A stretch of 32,890 nt of DNA from positions 1-32,890 of the forward strand of contig JAFGIB010000112.1 of NCBI GenBank assembly GCA_016929805.1. Direction: 5' to 3'. Numbering within the stretch: position 1 is the stretch's first letter; each line of letters opens with the position of its first letter. The position numbers were made by a program, and so were the translations under genes. Positions 15,581 to 23,644 of the stretch are shown here, piece by piece. Below the pieces are notes generated by a model that did not search any database, was not told the origin of the DNA, and was given only the letters and a program-made list of their open reading frames with translations. Source of the stretch: Deltaproteobacteria bacterium (GTDB lineage Bacteria; Myxococcota_A; Polyangia; Polyangiales; JAFGIB01).

Positions 15581-16456
15581 ATGAAATACGGATTTTTTCC
15601 TGGATGCAACATGCCGGCGATCAGGCCGGATGTCGAAAAGGCGATTCGCTTGAGCATGCCCCGATTGGGCGTCGAGCTCGAGGAGATGGAAGGCTATGTC
15701 TGCTGTCCGGCGTACGGAACCTTTCACTCGTCGGACGAGGAAGCCACGCTGGCCGTGAGCGGCTGGAACCTGTCGATCGCCGAGCAGAAAGGGTTGGATG
15801 TGCTGGTCGAATGCGGCTCTTGCTATAGCTCGTTGAGGATGGGTAAAAGCCTGCTCGAGGACCACGAGCGGAAATCGCGCGTTGACGAGTTGCTGAAAAA
15901 GGCGGAGAAAAAATATGAGGGCAAGGCCACGGTACGGCATATGATCGAGGTGCTGTATCGAGACGTGGGGGTGGAAAAGATCAAGCAAGAAGTGAAAAGA
16001 CCGCTCGAAGGCGTCAGTGCGGTCATTCAGTATCCGTGCCACACGGTCTATCCGAGCGATATCGTGGGATTCGACCCGAGAGGTGGCAAACCCTATATGC
16101 TGGGCGAGTTGGTCGAGGCCTTAGGGGCCAAGGTTGAGCATTTTAGCTGTGAGTATCAATGCTGCGGCGGCGCCGGAGGGTTTCATCGCAATAGCGCGAT
16201 CGAGGCCGCGGCTTTCGCCAAAAGAAAGCTGGACGCTATCAAAGCGGAAACCGGGGCGAAGCTGATCGTCGTCTCGTGCATTACCTGTTTGATGTTTCTC
16301 GACAGCGTCCAAAAAGAGCTTAACAGCGGCGGCGGTTCCTATTCAATACCGGTCTTCGACTACAACCAGATTTTATCGCTTTGCATGGGCTTTCCCGCGG
16401 AGCAAGTCGCGGCTATCGCGACCACGCCGCGTGACGAAATCGTCAAACTGTTTTAG
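15581..16456 (+). CDS. hdrB: HdrB-like catalytic subunit with two CCG domains
   Basis: The 291-residue protein has two complete CCG cysteine motifs: C9, C41-C42, C78, C81 and C153, C194-C195, C233, C236. In HdrB of methanogens these bind two noncubane [4Fe-4S] clusters that reduce the CoM-CoB heterodisulfide. A bacterium without these thiols must use another acceptor, unknown here. It is the last gene of the rightward block. The transhydrogenase operon converges on it from the other side, with 160 nt between. That gap has a small palindrome, ATCTTAAGAT, but no strong terminator. Confidence 0.92.
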   Translation: MKYGFFPGCNMPAIRPDVEKAIRLSMPRLGVELEEMEGYVCCPAYGTFHSSDEEATLAVSGWNLSIAEQKGLDVLVECGSCYSSLRMGKSLLEDHERKSRVDELLKKAEKKYEGKATVRHMIEVLYRDVGVEKIKQEVKRPLEGVSAVIQYPCHTVYPSDIVGFDPRGGKPYMLGELVEALGAKVEHFSCEYQCCGGAGGFHRNSAIEAAAFAKRKLDAIKAETGAKLIVVSCITCLMFLDSVQKELNSGGGSYSIPVFDYNQILSLCMGFPAEQVAAIATTPRDEIVKLF

Positions 16457-16616
16457 CCTCTAAATCTTAAGATAGATCCGAGCGCCGTCGAAGTCGTATT
16501 GGGACGATTATTCGCCGGAGCGTTCCAGCTCATTAAGGCAAGCTTTCGCGCTTGTCATACGTGTCGCGCCCGGTTGATGAGTTCCTGCAGAACCGCGACG
16601 GTATGCGCTCTCTATC

Positions 16617-18050
16617 TCACGGGTTAGACAATGACCGCAGAAGCCGATTGACCGATTCCTTGGCGTCGCCGATAAGTAAGATGACTCGCGGGTCTTTATA
16701 AAGCGGATTAGGTACACCCGAATAGCCGGGCTTTTCGTCTAGATTACAGATGATAACGTTCCTAGCCTCGTGCACCATCAATATCGGCATTCCCGAGATG
16801 GGCGTGCCCTCGATCTCGATAGCGGCGCTGTTGACGACGTCGCATGCCCCTACAACAAGCGCCAAATCCGTCGATTGAAACTGCGGATTGAAGCTTTCCA
16901 TCTCGCGTAGGTGGTCATAATCCACCTCCGCTTCGGCGAGCAGCACATTCATATGTCCGGGCATTCGTCCGGCTACTGGATGGACAACGTAGCAAACGCT
17001 CTTTCCCATCGTCTCTAAAAGTTGACCCAATTTAGCCACATCAAACTGCGCCTGCGCCAGCGCCATTCCATAGCCGGGAACGATGACGACACTACGAGCA
17101 TTTCGCACGGCCTCGACCGCTCTTGAAAAATAATCCTCTTTTACCGGCAACGCCGCGGCCGTAGCAACTTTTTCCGAAAGCGCTTCGGGTTCATCTTGCG
17201 CTCGCTTCGCTTTTACGGAGTCGACCCCGTTGGTTTTGGGGCGTATGCCGATTAAAACCTTGACCAAGCTTCGGTTCATAGCGTTACACATGGCGCGGGT
17301 AAGGATAGATCCCGAGGCCGCCACCGTTGCGCCGCAGGCGATAAGCAAACGATTCTGAATGATGATGCCGCAGAACGCTGCCGCCAGTCCGGCGGTTGCA
17401 TTGAGGAAGGATATGAGCACGGGCATATCCGCGCCACCCACGCGTACTGAGAAGACTACGCCTAAAACGATTGAACAAAAAACCAAGGAGACGAGATAAT
17501 AGATAAGCGGCGATCCCGTCGCGTTCCAAGATACGGTTCCGAGCGTGATAATAAGTAGAAGCGTTCCCAAGATAAGTCCATCGTGCAGCGGGAGGATCGT
17601 GGGCGTCTGCTTGATACGGTTTGCCAGCTTGCCGGAGGCTATCATACTTGCGCTAAAGGTAGCCGCGCCGATCACGACCCCTAAAAAGCCGGATATCCGA
17701 CCGATAGACAGCACGGTAGCCGGGTAACGGTACAGCTCGACCGCGGAGACTATAAACGCTGCTACGCCACCCGCACCGTGTTGGAACGCTATCATGGCCG
17801 GGATTTGGATCATGGTGGCCCGCAGGGCCACGACCGAGCCGGCTAGAGAACCCAGCGCAAAGGCGGATACGATTATAGAGAGATCAAAATAAGAGTGTCG
17901 ATAGAGTACCACAATGAGAGTGCATAGCAGAGCAACAGCCGCGGTGAGATTGCCGCGTAATGCTCCCTTGGGAGTCCGAAACTGCCAAAAACCAGCGATC
18001 AGTAAAACAATAATCGCCAGATCAGTCAGGATATTCAAACCGTCGGACAT
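16617..18050 (-). CDS. pntB: NAD(P) transhydrogenase subunit beta (PntB)
   Basis: The 477-residue protein has an N-terminal membrane part with about nine helices (to about 280) and a C-terminal NADP(H)-binding domain III. Domain III shows VPGYGMALAQAQ, HPVAGRMPGHMNVLLAEA, and GACDVVN where most relatives have GANDVVN. With PntA it moves hydride from NADH to NADP while protons flow inward. It is the third gene of a leftward pntA1-pntA2-pntB operon, with 23 nt between pntA2 and pntB. Length and order are standard. Its position beside an NADH/NADPH-linked Hdr operon suggests a shared role in pyridine-nucleotide balance, although it lies on the opposite strand and would be regulated separately. 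Confidence 0.96.
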   Translation of the reverse strand: MSDGLNILTDLAIIVLLIAGFWQFRTPKGALRGNLTAAVALLCTLIVVLYRHSYFDLSIIVSAFALGSLAGSVVALRATMIQIPAMIAFQHGAGGVAAFIVSAVELYRYPATVLSIGRISGFLGVVIGAATFSASMIASGKLANRIKQTPTILPLHDGLILGTLLLIITLGTVSWNATGSPLIYYLVSLVFCSIVLGVVFSVRVGGADMPVLISFLNATAGLAAAFCGIIIQNRLLIACGATVAASGSILTRAMCNAMNRSLVKVLIGIRPKTNGVDSVKAKRAQDEPEALSEKVATAAALPVKEDYFSRAVEAVRNARSVVIVPGYGMALAQAQFDVAKLGQLLETMGKSVCYVVHPVAGRMPGHMNVLLAEAEVDYDHLREMESFNPQFQSTDLALVVGACDVVNSAAIEIEGTPISGMPILMVHEARNVIICNLDEKPGYSGVPNPLYKDPRVILLIGDAKESVNRLLRSLSNP

Positions 18051-18073
18051 GCTCAGAGCCTGAGATGCGTAGC

Positions 18074-18364
18074 CTATAACCCGTTGGATCTATCCTTGAA
18101 TAGCCTCAGCATCCGATCGGTAATCAAAAAGCCGCCGACTAGGTTAAAGGCCGCCAAGGCAATGGCCGCGGCGCCCAACACGGCATCCGCAAGCGTCGTT
18201 TCGCTCGCGAAAAGCAGCAGCGCGCCTACAACAGTGACGGCTGAAATCGCGTTAGTCATAGACATTAAGGGTGTATGCAAAAGCTGTGGCACTTTCCAAA
18301 TCAGCACGTGTCCGATCGCAAAGGAGAAAACAAACACGCCGAGCATGAAGAATATATCGAGCAT
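18074..18364 (-). CDS. pntA2: NAD(P) transhydrogenase subunit alpha part 2 (membrane)
   Basis: The 96-residue membrane protein carries the conserved VPQLLHTPLMSMTNAIS stretch of the PntA membrane part and three predicted helices. In this lineage PntA is split in two, as in Rhodospirillum rubrum, whereas E. coli has one PntA. AAGGA lies 7 nt before the ATG. Confidence 0.95.
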   Translation of the reverse strand: MLDIFFMLGVFVFSFAIGHVLIWKVPQLLHTPLMSMTNAISAVTVVGALLLFASETTLADAVLGAAAIALAAFNLVGGFLITDRMLRLFKDRSNGL

Positions 18365-18387
18365 TGTATCTTCCTTCTGGCATCACG

Positions 18388-19551
18388 TCAGTTACTCGCC
18401 ATAGCTTTCAAAGTACCGGCGTGAAGTATCTTTCCCTGGTGGGTAACCAAAGAACTTTTCACAATTTCATCGTCCCAGTCAGGTTCCCCGTTGATACCTT
18501 TTTTATACAAGTTTTCTATGTAGTTCGCCATGTTGTTCGCATAGAGCCAGCTCGCGTGAACCGGAACAGACCCGGGTATATTCACGGCGCCTATTATCAT
18601 TACACCGTGCTTGACGACTTCACGTCCCGGTTCGGTGAGCGCACAGTTTCCGCCTTGGTCGATCGAGACGTCGACGACTACTGATCCAGGCTTCATGGTT
18701 CGGACCATTTGTTCGGTAATTAAAACCGGTGCGATTTCGCCCGGCACCAAGGCGCTGAGAATGACGGCGTCTGCTTCGGCTACCAACGGTTCAATAACCG
18801 CGCGTTCCTTATCCAACCACTCGGCCGGCAAGGCTTTCGCGTAATCGCCTTCGCCCACGGCGAACTCGGCGGGGACATCAAATCCCGCCACCTTTGCGCC
18901 TAAGCTGCCCGCTCCCTTACGGGCGTCCTCGCGGATATCAATAACCTTTATAATGCCGCCCAAACGTTTAGCCACGGCAATCGCCTGCAAACCCACAACG
19001 CCGGCACCGACCACGAGAAAATTCGCGGGCTTTATCGTGCCCAGGCTTGTGCTGACCAAGGGTATAAGCTTCGGCAAGTTGATCGCCGTGAGCAGAACAG
19101 AGCGATAACCGCTGATCATGCTCATGGAGGTGAGAGCGTCCATCTTTTGCGCACGCGAGATGCGCGGTATCCCGTCCATGGTGAAAGATGTCACGTAACG
19201 GTCTTTGAGCATCCTGATGACGTCGTGGTTGGCAGGCGCGGCAGGATGTAAAAAGGTTATGAGAACGCCGCCTTTCTTGAGCATCTCGACCTCGTGTTTG
19301 CCAACAGAATCGTTGAACCAAGGCTGTTTTACTTTCAATACGATGTTCGATTTCGCATAAATATCCTCTGTTTTATAGACGATGTGTGCTCCGCCCTTTT
19401 CATAGTCTTGATCCGAGCAGTAAACCCCCACACCCGCATCGGTTTCGACGTCGACATCAAAGCCCATTTTTACATATCTAGCGACGGTATCCGGTAATGC
19501 CGCTACTCGCTTTTCGCCCTTTAGAATTTCTTTTGGAACTCCAATTCTCAT
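18388..19551 (-). CDS. pntA1: NAD(P) transhydrogenase subunit alpha part 1 (NAD-binding)
   Basis: The 387-residue soluble domain I binds NAD(H). It opens with the family signature RIGVPKEILKGEKRVA and has the Rossmann motif VVGAGVVGLQA and the VVVDVSIDQGGN segment. It lacks the membrane part, which is supplied by the next gene 23 nt downstream. GAGGAG is 6 nt before the ATG. It is the first gene of the operon. A promoter may lie in the 262-nt gap upstream. Confidence 0.96.
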   Translation of the reverse strand: MRIGVPKEILKGEKRVAALPDTVARYVKMGFDVDVETDAGVGVYCSDQDYEKGGAHIVYKTEDIYAKSNIVLKVKQPWFNDSVGKHEVEMLKKGGVLITFLHPAAPANHDVIRMLKDRYVTSFTMDGIPRISRAQKMDALTSMSMISGYRSVLLTAINLPKLIPLVSTSLGTIKPANFLVVGAGVVGLQAIAVAKRLGGIIKVIDIREDARKGAGSLGAKVAGFDVPAEFAVGEGDYAKALPAEWLDKERAVIEPLVAEADAVILSALVPGEIAPVLITEQMVRTMKPGSVVVDVSIDQGGNCALTEPGREVVKHGVMIIGAVNIPGSVPVHASWLYANNMANYIENLYKKGINGEPDWDDEIVKSSLVTHQGKILHAGTLKAMASN

Positions 19552-19585
19552 ATCGACTCCTCGGGTGTTAGTTAGGCACCTAGGT

Positions 19586-19612
19586 ATGATAAATTCTCAA
19601 GTATTTTGGCAA
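19586..19612 (-). promoter_or_regulatory. Possible promoter of the transhydrogenase operon
   Basis: On the minus strand TTGCCA (19607-19612) and TATCAT (19586-19591) resemble -35 and -10 boxes, but the 15-nt spacer is short. It lies about 35 nt before the pntA1 start. The rest of the gap (19613-19813) shows no gene. Confidence 0.25.
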
Positions 19613-19813
19613 CCATAGACTCTTTCAGCAAAGATGTAAAGAAAGCGTCATGAGAGGGACGCGGGAGGTGAAAAACAGAATAATGCAAGCCGCGGATTTC
19701 AAAAATTGTCTATCGACGGTGACGCAAGCCCTAAGCAACCAACCGCTTGAGAAAGTCAAAGAGGGTCGGGTTACTTAAGGAATCAGTGAAGCGTTATCAG
19801 TTGTAGTCGGCCT

Positions 19814-21061
19814 CTAAATAATCAGAAGCTGTGTTTCACAACCGAATTTAACGTCTATTGCTGCATTCATATCGTTTTGAACTGTTGTGCACGCGGCAGG
19901 ACATAGAATAACCTTGCTGGGCGAATTAGGGTCATCATATCGCCATCCCTCATTGTCGTCGCAGGACTTGTCGTCAGGAATTTTCGGATACAGAACCGGT
20001 GCCTTCTGTGAACTGCTATATATTACATTGACCATGTCTCGATTAAACGTTTCTCCCGCCGGTGCTTCCGGAATCGTATATTCACAACTGACTTGTGCTC
20101 CGACGATAACAGCCTCCGCCAGTTTGTCGAGAAGGTCTGAGAACGGGTCCTGTCCCGAACCATTGCCAGCGTCATCGAGATTGCTCAGTAACCCTCCAGT
20201 CATTTCTATTAATTCCAGTGTTGTAACAGGCACACCGAATGCCAAGATGCAGGTCCCGATACCAATTCCGTCTTTACAAATCACGCCGTTAAATACCCAA
20301 GATTCCGGCGATAGCGGCGGATCCCAGGCAGGTGTAAACGTCGCGGACATACGTCCTTCGATGTGATCGATGACCTGCTGAGTGGTCTGTAAGGGTGGTC
20401 CATCTTCGGTCATGACAAATTGGGTCAGCGCGTTCGGACGTAGAAGGTGCTTGTAGGATTCGTAATTGTCGAGCAGAGTCGGTATTCCCATTGTCATTCC
20501 AAAAGGCAGATCCAAATGGAGAAAACCGGGCTCGAGGCTATCAGCCGCCGCGCCACCAGGGGTGGCCGCGGCACCGCATTGGCCGGAACCGAGTGGCGGC
20601 GGTACGCACAACCCGGTATTAGAACCCAAGAAAGGTTCGGCACCGGCCAACAGAATAATATGCGCATCAATGCCGGCGTCTATGACGCGTTGTGAGAAAT
20701 CGTTGAGTGCTTGCTGAATTGCCGGAAACGAGGCGTTCATACTGCCGGACGTGTCGATTGCCCAGATAACGTCGGTGGGAAGGAATTCGACTTCTGCCCG
20801 CGCGCTTACACCAGCGCATTCATCCGTGATAAGGACGTTATCGTCCTGAACCGATACTCCCGTTCCGCCCGAACTTACCGCGACCGGATCAGAAGGTCCG
20901 CCCGCAGTCACCTCGGGTTGCAGAGCGGAAGTGCTATCCTCGTTGGCTATAGGCGTATTGTCTTCGTTCGACCTCTCTTGGGGACTCGAGCCTCCTACCG
21001 CACACCCAACGAGAGTCATTATTATCGACGACTTGATGAGACAATCGTGCTTTATAGTCAT
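19814..21061 (-). CDS. Lipoprotein with von Willebrand factor A domain
   Basis: The 415-residue protein has a short hydrophobic leader ending in lipobox LVGC (C20). A low-complexity Ser/Thr/Gly linker follows (about 21-80), then a vWA domain opening with the metal-site motif DTSGS (D103, S105, S107) as VIWAIDTSGSMN. The distal part has paired cysteines (for example C-x-A-A-C near the end) that suggest disulfides and an outer-membrane or surface location. Proteins of this style, often with GGSG linkers, are abundant in Myxococcota, and their partners are usually unknown. It stands alone, diverging from the 21.1-21.7 kb non-coding stretch. The last residues are hydrophobic (QLLII). No function beyond metal-dependent protein binding can be assigned. 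Confidence 0.85.
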   Translation of the reverse strand: MTIKHDCLIKSSIIMTLVGCAVGGSSPQERSNEDNTPIANEDSTSALQPEVTAGGPSDPVAVSSGGTGVSVQDDNVLITDECAGVSARAEVEFLPTDVIWAIDTSGSMNASFPAIQQALNDFSQRVIDAGIDAHIILLAGAEPFLGSNTGLCVPPPLGSGQCGAAATPGGAAADSLEPGFLHLDLPFGMTMGIPTLLDNYESYKHLLRPNALTQFVMTEDGPPLQTTQQVIDHIEGRMSATFTPAWDPPLSPESWVFNGVICKDGIGIGTCILAFGVPVTTLELIEMTGGLLSNLDDAGNGSGQDPFSDLLDKLAEAVIVGAQVSCEYTIPEAPAGETFNRDMVNVIYSSSQKAPVLYPKIPDDKSCDDNEGWRYDDPNSPSKVILCPAACTTVQNDMNAAIDVKFGCETQLLII

Positions 21062-21396
21062 AATTAGCGGTCAAGTTAAAGTTATAGTGGTTAATAAACG
21101 CATATGATATTGATATCTAGTAATCGGGCGCGGCGAACCGAACGGGTTGAATACATTATGACTTCGCGCTGTTATCGGACTATCTGCGGTAAGCTCGTGC
21201 TCGAACGCCTTTGCAGGTAGTCCTTCGTCATTCGGTTATCGCGGCTAATATCGATACCCATCGTTGTTCTATTGATGCTTTTTCGCCAATACTTTACTGT
21301 CCTCGTCGACGAAATCCGTCTCCACAGAACACATTTTTTTAGCAAAACCCAGTTTTGCGAGCTATTGATTCTGTTTTCAAAATCTCGATGCTGTTT

Positions 21397-21573
21397 TTAC
21401 TGATTATTCACAGAGCTGCCGCGTTTGTGAACATTGTGGATCGCGTCTCCTTTTTCGCCCGTACCGCCGGTTGTTACGACGGTGTTTCCCATTCCACCGG
21501 TACTGTTTCCAACTGTTTGGGCGATACCGCCCGAACCTGCCAAGGCTTCCCCGGCACTCGCGTCGTTGATTGG
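21397..21573 (-). pseudogene. Gly/Thr-rich coding remnant beside repeat copy B
   Basis: On the minus strand a 58-codon frame with no stop reads through a Gly/Ser/Thr-rich segment (GSGGIAQTVGNSTGGMG, TTGGTGEKGD) and ends at a TAA. It begins directly after an in-frame TAG where repeat copy B starts, and has no start codon at its head. The composition resembles linkers of secreted myxobacterial proteins, so this may be a fragment of a broken surface-protein gene. It is weakly supported. Confidence 0.3.
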
Positions 21574-21650
21574 CTAACCGTTCAGGGGCATACCGCGGTT
21601 TGGCTACGGCGGCGGCCGATTCATCCCGTAAAACCCGCTTTCGTCCTCGG
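21573..21650 (-). repeat. Palindromic dispersed repeat, copy B (partial)
   Basis: Read on the minus strand it aligns with about 24380-24455 of the S8 gene, sharing the GGCCGCCG arm, the CCAAAC motif and the closing CGGTT. Several substitutions and indels put stops in every shared frame. It covers only one side of the palindrome and breaks off near 21650. The sequence that follows (21658-21673) is repeated at the right edge of the window. Confidence 0.6.
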
Positions 21651-21726
21651 GCTACCGATCTGACCTTTCTATCTTCGCGAATTCATTTACGTTTCAACCC
21701 GTTCGCCGCTTGAGAAGACAACTTCT

Positions 21727-21755
21727 TTGCCGAAACCGCGAGTTTTCTATATGAT
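21727..21755 (+). promoter_or_regulatory. Putative promoter giving a leaderless transcript
   Basis: TTGCCG (21727-21732) and TATGAT (21750-21755) are separated by the ideal 17 nt. The -10 box ends only 6 nt before the ATG at 21762, so transcription would begin at or next to the start codon. Confidence 0.45.
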
Positions 21756-21761
21756 TTAGGG

Positions 21762-22307
21762 ATGTCTCGATTTCTAGCTTTCGCGATAGGTTCGATCGTG
21801 ATGTTCTCGCTGACAGGCGAGGCTCAAACCGATTCCCTTATCAAGCTAAACGGAGCAAAGCACGCGCCGGGATCGTACCAAGGCGTATTACCCGGGAGCG
21901 GTAATCCTCCTGCCGTAAACGTCGCGCCCGGAACGATTCCGATACGCGCAACCTGGCTTGGCTTTCAACCGCTCGCCGACGGCGGTTCTCGGTTTTTCGT
22001 ACAACTCACTTCGAAAATCGAAATCGAAATCGGAGCCGGCGGTTCAGAGCGGTTTATTGTGATTTTGAAGAATGTACGCGTCGCGGGTCGCAACAACCGC
22101 AGGCCGCTGGAGACAAAGCTATTTAATACTCCCGTTACAAAGGCCTTTCTCCGTCACAAAAAGAGAGACACCGAGTTGGTCTTCGAGCTCAGGTCGGCTT
22201 CGGTACCCATAATCACGAACCAAGCCGGAGCCGAGGGGTATCATTTTGTTCTTTTCGATTTTCCCTCGGGAGATTTCCTTTCGGAACAGACGCCTCCACC
22301 GGTTTAG
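21762..22307 (+). CDS. Small secreted protein, AMIN-like domain
   Basis: The 181-residue protein has a signal peptide (hydrophobic 4-18, cleavage likely near GEAQT) and then a beta-rich region of about 60-170. The pattern of that region (SRFFVQL, RFIVILKNVRV, TELVFELRSASV, YHFVLFDF) resembles AMIN domains, which bind peptidoglycan and occur in PilQ and AmiC. The match is by pattern only. No usable ribosome site precedes the ATG; AGGG touches it, and the promoter spacing suggests a leaderless message. A dispersed repeat starts 4 nt after the stop. It has no obvious operon partner. Confidence 0.65.
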   Translation: MSRFLAFAIGSIVMFSLTGEAQTDSLIKLNGAKHAPGSYQGVLPGSGNPPAVNVAPGTIPIRATWLGFQPLADGGSRFFVQLTSKIEIEIGAGGSERFIVILKNVRVAGRNNRRPLETKLFNTPVTKAFLRHKKRDTELVFELRSASVPIITNQAGAEGYHFVLFDFPSGDFLSEQTPPPV

Positions 22308-22310
22308 GTT

Positions 22311-22376
22311 TACCTTAACGTTGCAAAAAATCCGTCGGCGTAAAGCGCTTCGCTCGCGAAAAACAGCGCGAACTAA
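22311..22376 (+). repeat. ACCTTAACGTT-family repeat, solo copy R1
   Basis: The 66 nt match 23645-23710 at 63 positions by hand count. It starts 4 nt after the stop of the AMIN-like gene. The rest of the gap to 22652 has no convincing gene; a 73-codon frame there (22398-22619) looks spurious. Confidence 0.8.
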
Positions 22377-22652
22377 TCGCAAACTAACTGATATTATTTG
22401 AGTTTTTCGTCCATCCTATTGTTGTATGCGACGGGCCTTGGGATGATCTACGTCTTCATCTTTACGTTTTGTAGCAATTTCTTCTACCTACTCTCCGTCG
22501 ATAAGCACTACGCATCTGATCACTCTATGCCTGTGAATTCAGAAGTGACCGACCTTCTTCCCCCCGTAGGATTGACAAACGGCATATATGAAATACAACG
22601 TTACCTCTTTTTTTTCTAACCTGAATCCTCTTCACAGAAAGGAAAAGCGAAG

Positions 22653-23528
22653 ATGAAAGTCGACGATATAAAGAACATCTGCGTGGTCGGCGCGGGCAAC
22701 ATGGGTCACCAGATATCGACACTGGCCGCGATTCTTGGCTATAAGACGACATGTACCGATATAATCGACGAGGTTTTGAAAAAGGCCGAAACATTTGTCA
22801 ATAAATACCTGCCCGGGAGAGTAGAAAAGGGGAAACTGACCAAAGAGCAGGCCGACCGGGCTCGGCAAAATATTAGATTTACAAAGGATCTGAAAGATGC
22901 GGCAAAAGACGCTGATTTTGTCATTGAGGCCGTGCTCGAGGTAGTGGATATCAAGCGTAAATTATTCGCCGATTTAGACAAGATGGCTCCTTCTCATGCC
23001 ATACTCGCTACAAATAGCAGCGCTATTGTGAGCTCGTTGATAGCGGATGCCACCAAGCGACCGGAAAAGGTCATCAATATGCACTTCTTCAACCCGGCCC
23101 TTGTCATGAAACTGGTAGAAGTCGTGAAGGGGCCGCACGTCTCAGACGAGACCGCGGAGATAACCTACCAGCTCGCCGAACGGTTGGATAAAGTTCCCGT
23201 CCGGATCCACAAAGAGGTGGACGGATTTCTATTGAATCGCATCTTTAAAGCGATCGCACGGGAAGCCCATTGGCTTCTGGAGATGGGAATCGCCTCTTAT
23301 GAAGACATCGACAAAGCCTGTGTATACGGAGCTGGGCATCCCATGGGTCCATTCCGTTTGAATGATCTAACAGGAATAGATCTCTCCTACACTATGTCCA
23401 TGGAAGAGTTCAAAAAGACCGGCGACCGTTCTGCGCTTCCCATACCGAGTTTAGTCGAGCGTTATTTCAGAGGGGAATACGGCGAAAAGACCGGCAAGGG
23501 TTGGTACGACTACTCCGATAAGAAATGA
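22653..23528 (+). CDS. hbd: 3-hydroxybutyryl-CoA dehydrogenase
   Basis: The 291-residue protein oxidizes (S)-3-hydroxyacyl-CoA to 3-ketoacyl-CoA with NAD, or runs in reverse during butyrate formation. The N-terminal Rossmann fold has VVGAGNMGHQI. Catalytic residues appear in order: Ser in NSSA, His in NMHFFNPA with the following Glu (KLVEVV), and Asn in DGFLLNRI. The C-terminal domain has GPFRLNDLTGIDL and ends in GKGWYDY. Length and motifs are complete. GGA lies about 9 nt before the ATG. It stands alone between two repeat-bearing gaps, so it is probably a single-gene transcript. NADH from this step could feed the NuoF-type subunit of the Hdr operon; that is inference. Confidence 0.95.
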   Translation: MKVDDIKNICVVGAGNMGHQISTLAAILGYKTTCTDIIDEVLKKAETFVNKYLPGRVEKGKLTKEQADRARQNIRFTKDLKDAAKDADFVIEAVLEVVDIKRKLFADLDKMAPSHAILATNSSAIVSSLIADATKRPEKVINMHFFNPALVMKLVEVVKGPHVSDETAEITYQLAERLDKVPVRIHKEVDGFLLNRIFKAIAREAHWLLEMGIASYEDIDKACVYGAGHPMGPFRLNDLTGIDLSYTMSMEEFKKTGDRSALPIPSLVERYFRGEYGEKTGKGWYDYSDKK

Positions 23529-23644
23529 GTCTCCGTCTCTTATCGGCTTATCTGAATCGACCGATATACTATGAGAAATAAGACTGATATCTCAACCCGG
23601 TCTCAGATGGTGGAATTCCCCTAAAGAGGGATGCGAGCAGATTC

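Larger units (their letters stand above)
21062..21761. other. 700-nt stretch without an intact gene
   Basis: It holds a perfect hairpin GCAAAAC-CCA-GTTTTGC at 21343-21359 (a T-run precedes it, so it is not a terminator). It also has a decayed Gly-rich open frame on the minus strand (21397-21573), repeat copy B (21573-21650), and a putative promoter at 21727-21755. The 5' part, 21062-21340, shows nothing recognisable. Confidence 0.6.

Noticed and set aside
2003..16456. Calling the locus a benzoyl-CoA reductase (bam) operon
   Set aside because: Electron-module parts are similar, but no BamB or BamC is present and HdrB, HdrC, FrhB-like and double HdrA extend beyond the Bam set, so gene symbols bamD-I would be unsupported.
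16508..16717. 69-codon minus-strand frame overlapping the end of pntB
   Set aside because: No homology or ribosome site; it overlaps pntB out of frame.
21343..21359. Hairpin GCAAAAC-CCA-GTTTTGC as an intrinsic terminator
   Set aside because: The T-run precedes the hairpin on the plus strand and becomes an A-run after it on the minus strand, so neither direction fits.
21355..21663. 102-codon plus-strand frame over repeat copy B
   Set aside because: The minus strand explains the sequence better (repeat plus Gly-rich remnant); no ribosome site or family match.
22398..22619. 73-codon frame with a hydrophobic start upstream of hbd
   Set aside because: No ribosome site, unusual composition for this genome, no recognisable family, and it occupies the likely hbd promoter region.
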